This document shows, piece after piece, positions 42,705 to 52,991 of a DNA stretch of 64,000 nt; position 1 is the stretch's first letter; each line of letters starts with the position of its first letter. The notes below the pieces were generated by a model. The model was given only the letters and a program-made list of their open reading frames with translations. It was not told where the DNA came from and made no database searches. This DNA comes from Cohnella terricola. Lineage in GTDB: Bacteria; Bacillota; Bacilli; Paenibacillales; Paenibacillaceae. The position numbers and the translations under genes are program-made. The stretch is taken from assembly GCF_007786475.1 (NCBI RefSeq), contig NZ_VNJJ01000006.1, positions 238,902-302,901 on the forward strand, in the 5' to 3' direction.

Positions 42705-45700
42705 CTAGTTAAGTGAATCGAGCAACGTCTTTAATTGCGGATCAAGCTTCAGCGCGTTCAAGATGATCTGCAACGCTTCTGCACGTGTGGCATTACTCTT
42801 GGGACCGAATCCTCCATCCCCTTTACCGCTAACGATACATGCTTGCGCTGCTGCTTTGATCTCGCCAGCCGCATAAGCACCATTCACATCATTGAAATTG
42901 CCCTTTGTTGTATCTTTCGCCACGTTATTAAGATCTACGATACGGGACAGCATAACGACCATTTCTTCACGTGTAATCGCGTTATCGGGCTTGAACGTAC
43001 CATCCTTGTAGCCATTGATTACCCCTGCCGCTACAAGGTTCTCAATCGCTTCTTTCGCCCAGCTATCGCCAATGTCCTTCAATACAATACTCGTATTGCT
43101 GCCACCTTGGATATCGAACACTCGATTCAGAATCACCGCAAACTCAGCGCGCGTGATTTTGCCATCCGGCCTAACCGTACCATCTTCGTAGCCTTTAATG
43201 ACTTGCAGTTTATAGAAAATACCGATCGTCTTTTCAGCCCAGTGCCCTTTAATGTCAGCAATATTTATCGTAACATTTGCTTTCTTCGCCCCCGCTACCT
43301 TGGCTTCAATTGTTTTTATTAAATTGATTTCATTAACAATACCGCTGTTAAATACACCTACCTTAGGCTGTGGAGAACCAGGTGTCCGTTCCGGGTCAGG
43401 TGTCGTAGCAGGTGTCTCAGACGTTGAAGATGGCGTCGATGGATTACTGCCACTGGATGGTTTTCTCAGCGTCACGGAATGAGAGGCGTCGGAAGCCTCG
43501 CTGCTGCCCGCGCTATTGACAGCTTGCACCGTAAAAGTATACGCTACTCCGTTGGATAGCCCTGTTACCGTGATCGGGCTCCCCGTCCCTGTTACGGTAA
43601 TATTTCCCGGCATAGCCGTAACCTCGTAATAAGTGATGTCGCTTCCGCCATTCGCCGGGGTAGCGAAGCTTACCATTGCTTGTCCATTGCCAGCTACCGC
43701 GGTTACGCCCGTTGGAGCCGATGGAACCGTTCGCGGCGTTGCGCTCACTTCATTGGACGCAGTACTGTCCCCTGTCGGGTTCGTCGCTTGGATGACAAAA
43801 TAGTACGTTGTGCCGTTCGTTAATCCGGTGGCATCATAGCCGTATACCGAATCGCTTACCGAAGCTTCCTCTGATCCATAAGCGCCAGAGGCCGTACTTT
43901 TGAATATTTTGTACCCAGTGGAACCGAGCACCGGATCCCATGTTAGGCTTATTCGGGCATCTCCCGGCGTAGCTGGCCCCAGCACCGGTACTCCGGGAGC
44001 CGGAGCCTGCGGCGTAGCGCTCACTTCATTAGAAGCCGCGCTGATTCCGGATGGATTCACGGCTTTCACAACAAAATAATACGTTGTCCAATTGGTTAAT
44101 CCGGTGGCATCATACGATAATCCGGTCACTGTAGCTACCGCATCTCCATATGTGCCGGAAGCTGTCCGTTGGTACACAGCATAGCCGTCTGCCCCATACA
44201 CTTCACTCCAAGTCAAAAGCACATGGCTGTCTCCTGCTGTAACCGACTCCACGCTCGGCGCGACTGTTCCAGGCCAAGGAAGCGTTACCGTCCGGCTCGT
44301 CATCTGCATCAATCCCGTCGCATCGAATGCGAGCCGTGCCCCCGTCACCTCGGCTGCATTCGTTGCGCCAAGATCCGCAAATGTTGCCACGCCCGAGCTC
44401 GCCGTCGCCGTTACTGTTCCTGTCAGCGTCCACGCGCCCGTATCCTTCTTCGATACCGTCACGACCGTGCTGCTGTCGCCCGCGCTTATATTCCCGTATG
44501 CATCTAGAAGCGTCACGACCGGTTGCTGCGCGAACGCGCCTCCATTGCTGGCTGGCGCTGTAATGTCCGTAGTCAGCGCCATCGCAGCCGCGCTTCCCGC
44601 TGTAGGCGTGATGCTTATCGTATTCGCTGCCGGCGTTGCCACGCCCGCCACGCTGAACCCTATCGTTTGCGCCGCCGCCTTGTTCAGCTTCAAATTCGCT
44701 GTCGCTACGCCACTGGCAAATGTAACGCCGATCTTGTTCGGCCCTGCCGTCAAGACCGTCCCGTTATAGCTGCCATATGAGCCGTCGGGCGCCGCTGTAT
44801 AACCGGAAATCGTCACATCGCGCGCTCCGCTAAACGTCATATCCGTGTTGCCCAGCGCGTCCTTCACCGTCAGCGTGACCGCATCATCCGCGCCGACTCC
44901 GGGAGTCGCCGCAGCGGCGGACGCGCTGACCGTTTGCGCCGGTGCAGGAGCCGGAAGCGTTACGATCGTACTCGTCCTCTGCGACAAACCTGTCGCATCG
45001 AATGCGAGCCGTGCCCCTGTCACCTCGGCTGCATTCGTTGCGCCAAGATCCGCAAATGTTGCCACGCCAGAGCTCGCCGTCGACGTTGCTGTTCCTGTCA
45101 GCGTCCACGTACCCGTATCCTTCTTCGATACCGTCACGATCGTGCTGCTATCTCCCGTACTCGTATTCCCGTAAGCATCAAGAAGCGTCACAATAGGCTG
45201 CTGCGCGAACGAACCTCCATTGCTGACTGGAGCTGTAATGTCTGTGTTCAGTACCATCGCTGCCGTGCTTCCCGCTTCTGGCGTGATGCTCACCGTATTC
45301 GCTGCCGGCGTTGCCACGCCCGCCACGCTGAAACCGATCGTTTGCGCCGCCGCCTTGTTCAGCTTCAGGTTCGCTATCGCTACGCCATTCGCAAACGTAA
45401 CGCTGATCGTGTTCGGCCCTGCCGTCAAAACCGTCCCGTTAAAGCTGCCATAAGAGCCGTCGGGCGCTGCTGTATAACCGGAAATCGTCACATTGTGCGC
45501 TCCGCTAAACGTCGTATCCGTGTTCTCCATCGAGTCCTTCACTGTCAGCGTGACCGCCTCGTCCACTCCAACTCCGGGAGCTGCCGAGGCTGCGGCTGCA
45601 CTCACGGTATACAGAGGCATCGCAGAATATTTCATAACGTTCGCTTTGAAGGAGTTTTCACCATCCGAATAGACAACATAAGGAATGCCGCTGTTGTCCA

Positions 45701-46793
45701 TTGCCATCGAGAAAGAATAAGCCTTACCTGCCGAGAAGTCCGCACTGCCTACGGTCTCCCAGCTGCTTCTGCTTTCGTCATATTTCATTACGGTCACTTT
45801 ATTAGAGTTCGGGTTCCCACCATACGTATAGCCAACATATGGGATGCCGCTGCTGTCTATCACTATTGATGTATAATAAGCTGTACCTGCCGAGAAACCC
45901 GCACTACCTACGGTCTCCCAACTGCTTCTTCTTTCGTCATATTTCATCACTGTCACTTTTAAGTCCTTCTCAACATCCGAAAAAGCAACATAAGGTGTGC
46001 CGCTGCTATCTATTGCTATTGATGTGAAATTAGCTATGTCTGCCGAGAAGCCCTCACGGCCTACGGTCACCCAACTGCTTCTGCTTTCGTCGTATTTCAT
46101 CACAGTCGCTTTTGAGAAGTTCCCAGAATCATAATAGGCTACATAAGGGATGCCATCGCTGTCTATCGCTATCGTTGGATATTGAACCTGATCTGCTGAG
46201 AAGCCCGCACGGCCTACGGTCACCCAACTGCTTCCATCGTATTTCTTTACGGTCGATTTAAAGGAGTTACTATAATCTACATAAGAAACATACGGGGTGT
46301 CTGTATTGTCTATTGCTATTGATATATCCTTAACCCCACCCCCCGAGAAGCCCGCACGGCCTACGGTCACCCAACTGCTTCCGTCATATTTCATCACGGT
46401 CGCTTTATTGGCGTCTTCAACATCCCTATAGACAACGTATGGGGTACCACGGCTGTCTATCGCTATCTTTGTATATTCAGCTTGACCTGCCGAGAAGCCC
46501 GCACGACCTACGGTCACCCAACTGCTTCCACTGTATTTCATCACAGTCGCTTTATTAGAGTTCCCACCATCCATATAGACAATATAAGGGGTGCCGCCGT
46601 TGTCTATCGCAATCGATGTATACATAGCCTGGCTTGCAGTAAGACCCGCACCGCCCACGGATTGCCATTCCTTGACACCGGCGGCTTGAACCGTCGCTTG
46701 CTGCACAGGCAACAACGGAATGACCAGACTAATGACCAACATCCAAATCCAAATAAGTCTTTTCGGCTTTAATTGACACTTTCTTGCTTTCAT
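42705..46793 (-). CDS. SLH-anchored surface protein with seven-bladed propeller, Ig-like and FN3 domains
   Basis: This 1362-residue protein starts at MKARKCQL, seven bases after GGAGG. Signal peptide to about residue 38. Then come exactly seven ~50-residue repeats ([17 protein letters not shown]..., [15 protein letters not shown]) to about residue 400, as expected for a seven-bladed beta-propeller. Two ~225-residue bacterial Ig-like units ([15 protein letters not shown]...) of very high mutual identity follow, then three FN3 domains (~830-1120), a Ser/Pro/Thr linker, and three SLH repeats (~1170-1340). No catalytic motif is seen, so a binding, adhesion or structural role on the S-layer is likely. 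Confidence 0.88.
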   Translation of the reverse strand: MKARKCQLKPKRLIWIWMLVISLVIPLLPVQQATVQAAGVKEWQSVGGAGLTASQAMYTSIAIDNGGTPYIVYMDGGNSNKATVMKYSGSSWVTVGRAGFSAGQAEYTKIAIDSRGTPYVVYRDVEDANKATVMKYDGSSWVTVGRAGFSGGGVKDISIAIDNTDTPYVSYVDYSNSFKSTVKKYDGSSWVTVGRAGFSADQVQYPTIAIDSDGIPYVAYYDSGNFSKATVMKYDESRSSWVTVGREGFSADIANFTSIAIDSSGTPYVAFSDVEKDLKVTVMKYDERRSSWETVGSAGFSAGTAYYTSIVIDSSGIPYVGYTYGGNPNSNKVTVMKYDESRSSWETVGSADFSAGKAYSFSMAMDNSGIPYVVYSDGENSFKANVMKYSAMPLYTVSAAAASAAPGVGVDEAVTLTVKDSMENTDTTFSGAHNVTISGYTAAPDGSYGSFNGTVLTAGPNTISVTFANGVAIANLKLNKAAAQTIGFSVAGVATPAANTVSITPEAGSTAAMVLNTDITAPVSNGGSFAQQPIVTLLDAYGNTSTGDSSTIVTVSKKDTGTWTLTGTATSTASSGVATFADLGATNAAEVTGARLAFDATGLSQRTSTIVTLPAPAPAQTVSASAAAATPGVGADDAVTLTVKDALGNTDMTFSGARDVTISGYTAAPDGSYGSYNGTVLTAGPNKIGVTFASGVATANLKLNKAAAQTIGFSVAGVATPAANTISITPTAGSAAAMALTTDITAPASNGGAFAQQPVVTLLDAYGNISAGDSSTVVTVSKKDTGAWTLTGTVTATASSGVATFADLGATNAAEVTGARLAFDATGLMQMTSRTVTLPWPGTVAPSVESVTAGDSHVLLTWSEVYGADGYAVYQRTASGTYGDAVATVTGLSYDATGLTNWTTYYFVVKAVNPSGISAASNEVSATPQAPAPGVPVLGPATPGDARISLTWDPVLGSTGYKIFKSTASGAYGSEEASVSDSVYGYDATGLTNGTTYYFVIQATNPTGDSTASNEVSATPRTVPSAPTGVTAVAGNGQAMVSFATPANGGSDITYYEVTAMPGNITVTGTGSPITVTGLSNGVAYTFTVQAVNSAGSSEASDASHSVTLRKPSSGSNPSTPSSTSETPATTPDPERTPGSPQPKVGVFNSGIVNEINLIKTIEAKVAGAKKANVTINIADIKGHWAEKTIGIFYKLQVIKGYEDGTVRPDGKITRAEFAVILNRVFDIQGGSNTSIVLKDIGDSWAKEAIENLVAAGVINGYKDGTFKPDNAITREEMVVMLSRIVDLNNVAKDTTKGNFNDVNGAYAAGEIKAAAQACIVSGKGDGGFGPKSNATRAEALQIILNALKLDPQLKTLLDSLN
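44261..45610 (-). repeat. Two tandem 675-bp direct repeats inside the SLH protein gene
   Basis: Equivalent positions are offset by 675 bp (for example CATCGAATGCGAGCC at 44321 and 44996), or 225 codons. The copies differ only at scattered bases, showing recent duplication or gene conversion of the Ig-like unit. Confidence 0.88.
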
Positions 46794-47160
46794 ATTTGTT
46801 CCTCCACTGTTCACGATCTAGCTGCTCTCGCCTGACCCTATCCGAATTATGAATGAATGTTCTTATCTTAAAGGAGAAGCACTCATTCCTGAATACCTAT
46901 TAAGGGGTATCTTCGTCGGGATACGCAGTCCCTCGGGTATTTCGCGAAAAGCGTGGGGCTTCTGTCACTGGAGGATTGGGAGATGGAGATAGAGTTCGGA
47001 CTCGCCTTAGAATTGCATGCCCAGAAAGAGGAAGGCTAATATTTTGCGCCCTTAAAAAACGAAAGAAGCGGCCCTTAAAGGCTCGCTTCCTTGTTTGCAA
47101 AATTGCTAGAGTCGTACGCAAAGTCCATCCTATGCCTTTTTCACGAACTCGGATTTAATT
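46794..47160. other. 367-base gap between SLH protein and response regulator
   Basis: It must hold the promoter and 5' leader of the SLH gene (minus strand). Open frames of 60-73 codons exist on both strands at 46900-47158 but overlap each other, lack ribosome sites and have no recognisable product. GAAGCG...CGCTTC (47065-47089) may terminate the response regulator gene. Confidence 0.5.
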
Positions 47161-48354
47161 TCATCGCGCCGAACCCATCGATTTTGCAATCGATATCTCA
47201 TCATGGTTGTCATCGCCGTAGTACAACTCGGTAAATAATTGAACGGTGGATTTTAATGGGGTGGTCTCCAGTTCTTCCTGCAGCAGCTTCGTAAATCGTT
47301 CGTAATGCTGCTGCATGGACAAGCGGTCGCCCATCTTCGCGTAGATCCGAAGCAACCTTTCATTGATGTCGTCAAGGAAAGGATTTTGAAGAAGGGCGCT
47401 TCGCAGACAATGCTCCGCCGCGCGGTGATTTTGTACGGAGAGATAGTAGTCCGCCATTCGTCTCATTAACTCAAAATAATCGCTTTTGTACTTTTCCTTC
47501 GCTTGCTGAGTCCAATCAAAACCATCTTCCTCCATATAATTGCTTTTATATAGGTCTGCTATCTTCTCGAATTCGCCGATAGAATCCGGCGTATTTACCA
47601 TTTCACCGCTAGTAACCCGTTCAAATTCGGCGACATCACACTCTCCCCCGCGCGTCTCCAAACGATAGCAGTTGTTATGAAACTCCAGCTTGTAGTTGTC
47701 ACCGAAACTCGCTATCTTTTTCCGGATGCGATAGATACAGGTGTGCAAAAATGTGGTACCTTGCTCCAAATTTGCATTAGGCCAAATATCCTCCAGAATT
47801 TTCTCTTTCATGACAAACGTATTCCGATGATGAACGAGATACGCCATCAGTTCGCGTTCCTTGGATGTTCTCCATTTTACCGGAAATGTTAGTTCCGCGT
47901 TCGCATCGCTTATCCATTCAAAACGGCCAAAACAGATAAATCGGGACTTCCTTGTTTGCCTCTCCTTTTTGAATTTTTCTTGCTTACCGGCGCTCTGTTT
48001 TGCCATAATCCGTGCGATAGTCTTGCTTAATCGTTCTGCTGTGGTTGGTTTCAGCACGTAATCGATGGCATCCAGCTCAAAGGCTTCGACTGCATAATGA
48101 TGACATGCTGTCACAAAAACCACATCGATTCCGGGATCAATCGCCATGATATGTTCGGCCGCCTCGATACCGTTCAAACCAGGCATTTCAATATCCAAAA
48201 ACACAACATTTATGCGCTCCTGCAATAACTTATTTATCGCTTCATCCGGTTTCGTAAACATCCCGACAATCTCGATGTTTCCGATCGTTATCAACAGCCT
48301 TTCAAGCAAATCCAGTGATGGTTGCTCATCGTCGACTAGTATTGCTCGCAGCAT
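47161..48354 (-). CDS. Response regulator with OmpR-like DNA-binding and BTAD domains
   Basis: This 397-residue protein has a receiver domain (1-120; LVDDEQPSLDLLERLL, phospho-acceptor Asp 56 in VVFLDIEMPG, K in VLKPT), a SARP-type winged helix (~140-235; KERELMAYLVHHRNTFVMKEKILEDIWPN) and a bacterial transcriptional activator helical domain (~245-385). This is the layout of the Bacillus SpaR-like/YesN-distinct 'SARP response regulators'. GAGGTGA precedes the ATG. No histidine kinase is adjacent, making it an orphan. It lies just downstream of nothing it obviously controls, though the SLH protein gene follows on the same strand. Confidence 0.87.
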   Translation of the reverse strand: MLRAILVDDEQPSLDLLERLLITIGNIEIVGMFTKPDEAINKLLQERINVVFLDIEMPGLNGIEAAEHIMAIDPGIDVVFVTACHHYAVEAFELDAIDYVLKPTTAERLSKTIARIMAKQSAGKQEKFKKERQTRKSRFICFGRFEWISDANAELTFPVKWRTSKERELMAYLVHHRNTFVMKEKILEDIWPNANLEQGTTFLHTCIYRIRKKIASFGDNYKLEFHNNCYRLETRGGECDVAEFERVTSGEMVNTPDSIGEFEKIADLYKSNYMEEDGFDWTQQAKEKYKSDYFELMRRMADYYLSVQNHRAAEHCLRSALLQNPFLDDINERLLRIYAKMGDRLSMQQHYERFTKLLQEELETTPLKSTVQLFTELYYGDDNHDEISIAKSMGSAR

Positions 48355-48489
48355 AAGTCACCTCATTGAACCGAATTCGAATTATGTCGATTTTTCTCCT
48401 CCTATTTTATCATGGTAGATGGGACCACTTGGGAATTACAAAGAAAACTTTAAGTTCGCGCTTACAATACACTTCTGTTAACCAGCACA

Positions 48490-48536
48490 CGCCCTACTTA
48501 TGATAAGGCTCTCCGTATCATCTATAGAGCGAAATT
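48490..48536. repeat. Dispersed hairpin repeat, copy 3 (best preserved)
   Basis: Starts CGCCCTACTTATGATAAGG, then CTCTCCGTATCATC and TATAGAGCGAAATT. Core arms TGATAAGG / CCGTATCA pair except at one position. Directly followed by the terminator of the ABC-F gene. Confidence 0.8.
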
Positions 48537-48538
48537 AA

Positions 48539-48560
48539 AAGGCACTCAGTTGAGTGCCTT
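48539..48560 (-). terminator. Terminator of the first ABC-F gene
   Basis: 9-bp stem AAGGCACTC / GAGTGCCTT with a four-base loop, followed on the minus strand by TTAATTT. The 48355-48654 gap otherwise holds the repeat copy and the response-regulator promoter. Confidence 0.8.
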
Positions 48561-48654
48561 CTTTGCATAGCTTTATGTTAATGCTTGCTACCGTCTAGCA
48601 TCGAAGCTTTTTTTTCTGGCTAGAGCCGCCCGTAGTCCATGCGGGACTTTTCTC

Positions 48655-50229
48655 TTACAAGCTCTGTTCGGTCACTCCCGTTACCGGATCGAAGGTCAGC
48701 ATCTTGGTCCCGATCTTATCGATGAAGAATCGATCATGGCTTACCGTAATGACCGCGCCGGGAAAATGAATCAGAGCTTGCTCCATAACCTGTATGCTCG
48801 TAAGGTCCAGATGGTTGGTCGGCTCGTCCAAGATAATAACAGCCGCACCCGAGAGAAGACACTTAGCTAGCGCCACCCGAGCTTTCTGCCCGCCGGACAG
48901 ATTGCCGATCGCCTTGCTCAGATCCGCCTCGGAGAATTGCAGCATAGCTAGGAATTTGTTCACCTTTTTGCGCGGAGCGTCCAGTCCCAATCCATACGTA
49001 TTCACCGCGTGGCTGACGGTATCCTTAGGATCAAGCTCCTCCCACATCCGGTTGAAATAGGCGTAGTTAACTCCCTTCTCCCAGACAACCTGCCCGGAAT
49101 CCGGCTTCTCCTGCCCGGTAAGCGCCTTAATAAGCGTGGACTTCCCGCTTCCGTTCGGTCCCACGATGACCAAGCGATCTTCCTTCTGAATATCGAAGCT
49201 AACGTTCTCGAAGATCTGCCTGCCCTCGTATGTCTGCCCGATCTTCTTCACTTCGCATAGCTTGTCGGGAAAGCGCAACCTCTCGTAGATGTCGGTAATC
49301 AGTACGTTAACGGGATGAGGCTCTATCCGCTTCTTGTTATCCGCCAGCTTCCGCGAGAGACGGTCTTTGGAACCGGATTTCCGGTTCGCGCGATCGTCGA
49401 TCGCCTCGGATTCCATGAGCAGCAGCTCTTCCTCCCACTCAAACTGGCGGTCCAGCTCCTTCTTGCGCATCTTCTTCTTGCGGACGTAATCTGTGTAGTT
49501 GCCCTCGTATTCCTGAAAATGATAGTTCTCGATCTCGATCGTGCGCGTGACGACCTTGTCGATAAATTGCCGGTCATGCGACACCAGAATCATGGCTCCC
49601 TTGAATCGGTACAGCCACTGCTCCAGCCATGCGATCCCTTCCATATCCAAGTAATTCGTAGGCTCGTCGAGCAGAACGACATCGGGCAGCTCGATGAGCA
49701 TCTTCGCGAGCGCCGCGCGGTTACGCCATCCCCCGGACAACTCATCGATTGGCTGATTGCGAGATCTGTCATTGAACCCTAGCTTCGTAAGCACCGTATT
49801 AATCTCGACGGAAACGTTCCAGCCATCGAGATGATTCATCTGTTCGAATAACTCCGCTTGCCTTGCTAGCAGCGCATTCATCTCGCTATCGTCGGTAACC
49901 ACACCCAGTTTATCTCCGACCTCTTGCAGCTCTCGTTCAATTAGAGCAACCTGCTTGAAGCATGCTTCTAGTTCTTGCTGAACGGACATGCCTCCGCTGA
50001 GTTCCGAGAATTGCGAGAAATATCCGATTCTCACCTGAGGATCTATTTCTACTCTGCCGGACGTCGGCTCTTCCTTGCCCATGATGAGCTTAAATACCGT
50101 CGACTTGCCGGCGCCGTTCCGTCCGATTAGGCCGATACGTTCCCCTTGCATAACTCGAAAATAAATGTCGCGAAAAATCATGGACTCTTCATACTTCTTC
50201 GTGACGTTCTCCAACCGTATTACGCTCAT
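48655..50229 (-). CDS. ABC-F family ATPase (translation factor type)
   Basis: This 524-residue soluble twin-ATPase has Walker A GRNGAGKS (first) and GPNGSGKS (second), two LSGG signatures and canonical DEPTNYLD and DEPTNHLD Walker B motifs. Between the domains lies the charged ABC-F linker (YVRKKKMRKKELDRQFEWEEELLLMESEAI). ABC-F proteins act on the ribosome E site rather than as transporters; some confer antibiotic protection. The start MSVIRL is chosen over a GTG three codons upstream because AAGGG is better spaced. It follows the second ABC-F gene by 26 bases on the same strand, so both are probably cotranscribed. Confidence 0.9.
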   Translation of the reverse strand: MSVIRLENVTKKYEESMIFRDIYFRVMQGERIGLIGRNGAGKSTVFKLIMGKEEPTSGRVEIDPQVRIGYFSQFSELSGGMSVQQELEACFKQVALIERELQEVGDKLGVVTDDSEMNALLARQAELFEQMNHLDGWNVSVEINTVLTKLGFNDRSRNQPIDELSGGWRNRAALAKMLIELPDVVLLDEPTNYLDMEGIAWLEQWLYRFKGAMILVSHDRQFIDKVVTRTIEIENYHFQEYEGNYTDYVRKKKMRKKELDRQFEWEEELLLMESEAIDDRANRKSGSKDRLSRKLADNKKRIEPHPVNVLITDIYERLRFPDKLCEVKKIGQTYEGRQIFENVSFDIQKEDRLVIVGPNGSGKSTLIKALTGQEKPDSGQVVWEKGVNYAYFNRMWEELDPKDTVSHAVNTYGLGLDAPRKKVNKFLAMLQFSEADLSKAIGNLSGGQKARVALAKCLLSGAAVIILDEPTNHLDLTSIQVMEQALIHFPGAVITVSHDRFFIDKIGTKMLTFDPVTGVTEQSL

Positions 50230-50255
50230 GGTTATCACCCTTCTGGTTCCAACAC

Positions 50256-51995
50256 TTAAAGCAACTTAATCAGCGCTTCTAGCTCATCAACTAATCCTTT
50301 TGCAAGTTCAAAATCAGTATCTTTTAAAGCCAATTCTATTTTCATTTCAACTGATTTTTTACTTTGTTCCGTTTCTAAATAGTCTTTATCAAAATGGCTA
50401 GCATAAATCATCTGTCTAAATTTTCGCATACTCATTTTTCTAATCGTCTTATCGTCAATGATTAATACATAGTCCATACCATTTACAACAGAATAGAAAT
50501 CATGAGATATCATGAGAATCGCGCCTTTATAGTCTTCAATGGCTTTTTCCAGCGCAATTTGTGCATAGGTGTCTAAATGACTTGTCGGTTCATCAAGAAG
50601 CAATACGTTTGCTTTACCGGCAGAAACTTTAGCTAATTGAAGCATATTTATTTCTCCGCCGGATAAAGTTTCTATCTTTTGATTAACGATTTCTCCTTCA
50701 AAGCCATAGTTTGAAAGATACGATCTAACCTCATCATAAGTGTTAAACCCAGCATCGATGAATTCTTCTAATATTGTATTAGAATCATTTAGCATTTCAC
50801 CTTGAAGCTGTGATAAATAAGCCACTTTAGCATCAGCATTTATTTTAATTGAATCATGATTATTGTTAAAGATTTCTCTAAGTAAAGTCGTTTTTCCGGT
50901 ACCGTTTGGACCGATAATGGCCACTTTATCCGTAGATTGTATCTCAAAATTAACATTGTCTAAAAGCAACTCATCAAAGGCAACACTATAATTACTGACA
51001 TGTATAACAGCGGTGTCTTCAATTTCATTATCCATACCGAAACTGATAGTCGGCTGCTTAATATCAACAAATGGCGCTTTAATTCTACGTGCTTCCAATC
51101 TCTCTTGAAAACTAACTCTAGCTTTTAACGCTCTACCTCTAGAGGCATCTGCATTATAAGTTGCAATAGCTCTTAGATTATTGATGATTTTCTCGTTTCT
51201 CTCAATTTCTTCTTCCTCGGCGACTGTGAGTTCTTGTAACTCAATTTTTGCCTGCAGTAATGAGAAATTATAATCAATATATCGCCCATCGAACTCTTGG
51301 ATCTCCATGTTTTCAAGGTGTATAATTTTGTTAAAACAATGATTCAATAAATATCGGTTGTGCGTAACAACTAGCAGTATGCCTTTGTGAGCGTTAATCA
51401 GATTTTTAAGTGCATTTAGATTTTCAAAGTCTAAAAATACATCTGGTTCGTCCATAATCATTAAGTCTGGACTATTAAGCATTTCCTTCATCACTTGAAT
51501 GAGTTTGAATTCCCCGCCACTCAGATCGGATACCCTAACATCTTTTAGCTTCATGAGGTTTGCTAGATTTAGTTTCTTATTAATGTTGCTTTCAAAATCT
51601 CCCCCACCCATTGCATCAAAAACATCTAAAGCTAATTGATACTTTTCTAGGAGCGGATCAATGTCTGATGATGTTTCCATTTCAGCACAAATAGATTGTA
51701 TCTCATTTTGTACCTTAATAAATTCTTCTCCGATATATTCAAAAACAGTTGTTTCTTTAGTTCTGTCTAGTTGAGAGAACTGACTTACATACCCAATTCT
51801 GCAGGCTGGATCTATCTCTAACTTGCCCTCGAACAAATATCTTTCTGGATCCATCAGTATATCTATCAGTGTACTTTTACCACTGCCACTTGTTCCAATA
51901 AAAGCACAATGTTGTGCCTCTTCAAGCGTAAATGAAATGTTTGTATATAGTTCCTTTTGCGGAAATGAGAAGGATAAGTTTTCAACTTTTATCAT
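50256..51995 (-). CDS. AT-rich, divergent ABC-F family ATPase
   Basis: This 579-residue ABC-F-like protein starts at MIKVENLSF (GAAAGG seven bases upstream; TSS predicted downstream of a farther ATG). Walker A motifs are GTSGSGKS and GPNGTGKT; signatures LSGGEFKL and LSGGEINM. The first Walker B reads DEPDVFLD, not DEPTNHLD; the second is DEPTSHLD. The linker contains ASRGRALKARVSFQERLEARRIKAPF and the C-terminus extends into a Glu/Lys helix. The base composition is clearly more AT-rich than the adjoining ABC-F gene, so it was probably acquired. Possible antibiotic ribosome protection is inferred, not shown. Confidence 0.87.
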   Translation of the reverse strand: MIKVENLSFSFPQKELYTNISFTLEEAQHCAFIGTSGSGKSTLIDILMDPERYLFEGKLEIDPACRIGYVSQFSQLDRTKETTVFEYIGEEFIKVQNEIQSICAEMETSSDIDPLLEKYQLALDVFDAMGGGDFESNINKKLNLANLMKLKDVRVSDLSGGEFKLIQVMKEMLNSPDLMIMDEPDVFLDFENLNALKNLINAHKGILLVVTHNRYLLNHCFNKIIHLENMEIQEFDGRYIDYNFSLLQAKIELQELTVAEEEEIERNEKIINNLRAIATYNADASRGRALKARVSFQERLEARRIKAPFVDIKQPTISFGMDNEIEDTAVIHVSNYSVAFDELLLDNVNFEIQSTDKVAIIGPNGTGKTTLLREIFNNNHDSIKINADAKVAYLSQLQGEMLNDSNTILEEFIDAGFNTYDEVRSYLSNYGFEGEIVNQKIETLSGGEINMLQLAKVSAGKANVLLLDEPTSHLDTYAQIALEKAIEDYKGAILMISHDFYSVVNGMDYVLIIDDKTIRKMSMRKFRQMIYASHFDKDYLETEQSKKSVEMKIELALKDTDFELAKGLVDELEALIKLL

Positions 51996-52054
51996 AGTGT
52001 TACCTTTCTTATAACTAAAATGGTGACTATTATTGGATGTATTGAAGAACATAG

Positions 52055-52060
52055 ATTATA
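52055..52060 (-). promoter_or_regulatory. Likely -10 box of the ABC-F operon
   Basis: TATAAT on the minus strand, 60 bases before the MIKVEN start. A -35 is less clear (TGTTAC with an 18-base spacer). It implies a short leader beginning near 52048, which excludes an upstream ATG at 52052. Confidence 0.55.
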
Positions 52061-52279
52061 AGTTTACCGTCGTTAGAGTAACACTGTTTACAACCAATCT
52101 CAATCTATTTGTATCCTGACGAATAGCCTAACTTTTCCACTTCATTGCTTCACAAAATAGAACCAGCTTATCACATACATTTTACTACGCCTTGCTCTAA
52201 CCAAATTTCGCCACAAAAATCCCGTCCGATCGAATGTTGGACCGCGTTAAATATTTGACCTGCGGAAGTTTTTTATGCT

Positions 52280-52310
52280 AGTCCCCTCTACCAAAGCGGT
52301 GGAGGGGACT
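52280..52310. terminator. Strong hairpin in the 440-base gap before the sigma factor
   Basis: 13-bp stem AGTCCCCTCTACC / GGTGGAGGGGACT with one G-T pair, loop AAAGC, then TTGCTTT on the plus strand. No plus-strand gene precedes it, so it may be a leftover of a deleted gene. I see nothing else in 52061-52436 beyond AT-rich promoter-like sequence. Confidence 0.5.
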
Positions 52311-52442
52311 TTGCTTTCCACAGAGAACAAACTCCTTCATATCGCCTTACAATAGCGAAATTATAATAAGATTGGAATTATCTAAGGTTGAAATGAACTC
52401 CAAGCCTTCTCATCTTGTCTATTATATGGGAGGTGATTGTTG

Positions 52443-52991
52443 TTGAACTACGATCACTTGAAACACGCTGTTGTCATGGATGCGGAGACTCTAAAATCAC
52501 TAATGCACGATTATGGACAGGAAGTATGTAACTATGCCTATTTGATTTGCCGTAGCAGAAGCATGGCTGAAGATATTTCACAGGATGTATTTCTGAGGGC
52601 ATACCGTCAGTTTGCTTCATTCCGTGGGGAAGCATCCGTAAAAACTTGGCTGCTCCGTATTACGCGAAACCTGAGCTACAACTATAGAAATTCAGCATTC
52701 TTCAGAAGAGCGCTGTTGCTCGATCGAATCGTCCCGAGAGGAAACCATCGATCTGCAGAGGAAGCATTCCTTGACGAAGAAGCGACGAACGAAGTTTGGC
52801 GTAGAGTGTTCAGTCTGCCTGCCAAATATAGTGAGATACTACTGCTTCATGCGAGGCTTCAACTGTCAATAGAAGAAATTGCCTCGCTGCTCGGCATACC
52901 CGAAGGAACCGCGAAGTCGAGATTGTTTGGTGCCCGACAAAAATTATCAAGGCTTCTGGAGGAGGAAGATGTGAATGAACAATTTATCTAA
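52443..52991 (+). CDS. ECF-type RNA polymerase sigma factor
   Basis: This protein of about 182 residues has sigma region 2 (LICRSRSMAEDISQDVFLRAYRQFASFRGEASVKTWLLRITRNLSYNYRN) and region 4 (RVFSLPAKYSEILLLHARLQLSIEEIASLLGIPEGTAKSRLFGARQKL). Three tandem TTG codons (52437-52445) follow GGAGGTG; the third is best spaced. ECF factors redirect RNA polymerase to envelope-stress genes when released by an anti-sigma factor. The gene downstream overlaps it by 17 bases and is the presumptive anti-sigma factor. Targets are unknown. Confidence 0.9.
   Translation: MNYDHLKHAVVMDAETLKSLMHDYGQEVCNYAYLICRSRSMAEDISQDVFLRAYRQFASFRGEASVKTWLLRITRNLSYNYRNSAFFRRALLLDRIVPRGNHRSAEEAFLDEEATNEVWRRVFSLPAKYSEILLLHARLQLSIEEIASLLGIPEGTAKSRLFGARQKLSRLLEEEDVNEQFI

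Noticed and set aside
44934..45869. 311-codon plus-strand open frame rich in Arg and Cys
   Set aside because: It lies opposite the 675-bp repeats and propeller repeats of the SLH protein and simply mirrors their periodicity.
46900..47158. Overlapping 60-73-codon frames on both strands
   Set aside because: Mutually exclusive, without ribosome sites, and rich in Arg/Pro as random GC-rich frames are.
50230..50238. GTG start three codons before the first ABC-F gene
   Set aside because: It would sit too close to the AAGGG site; the ATG (MSVIRL) has better spacing.
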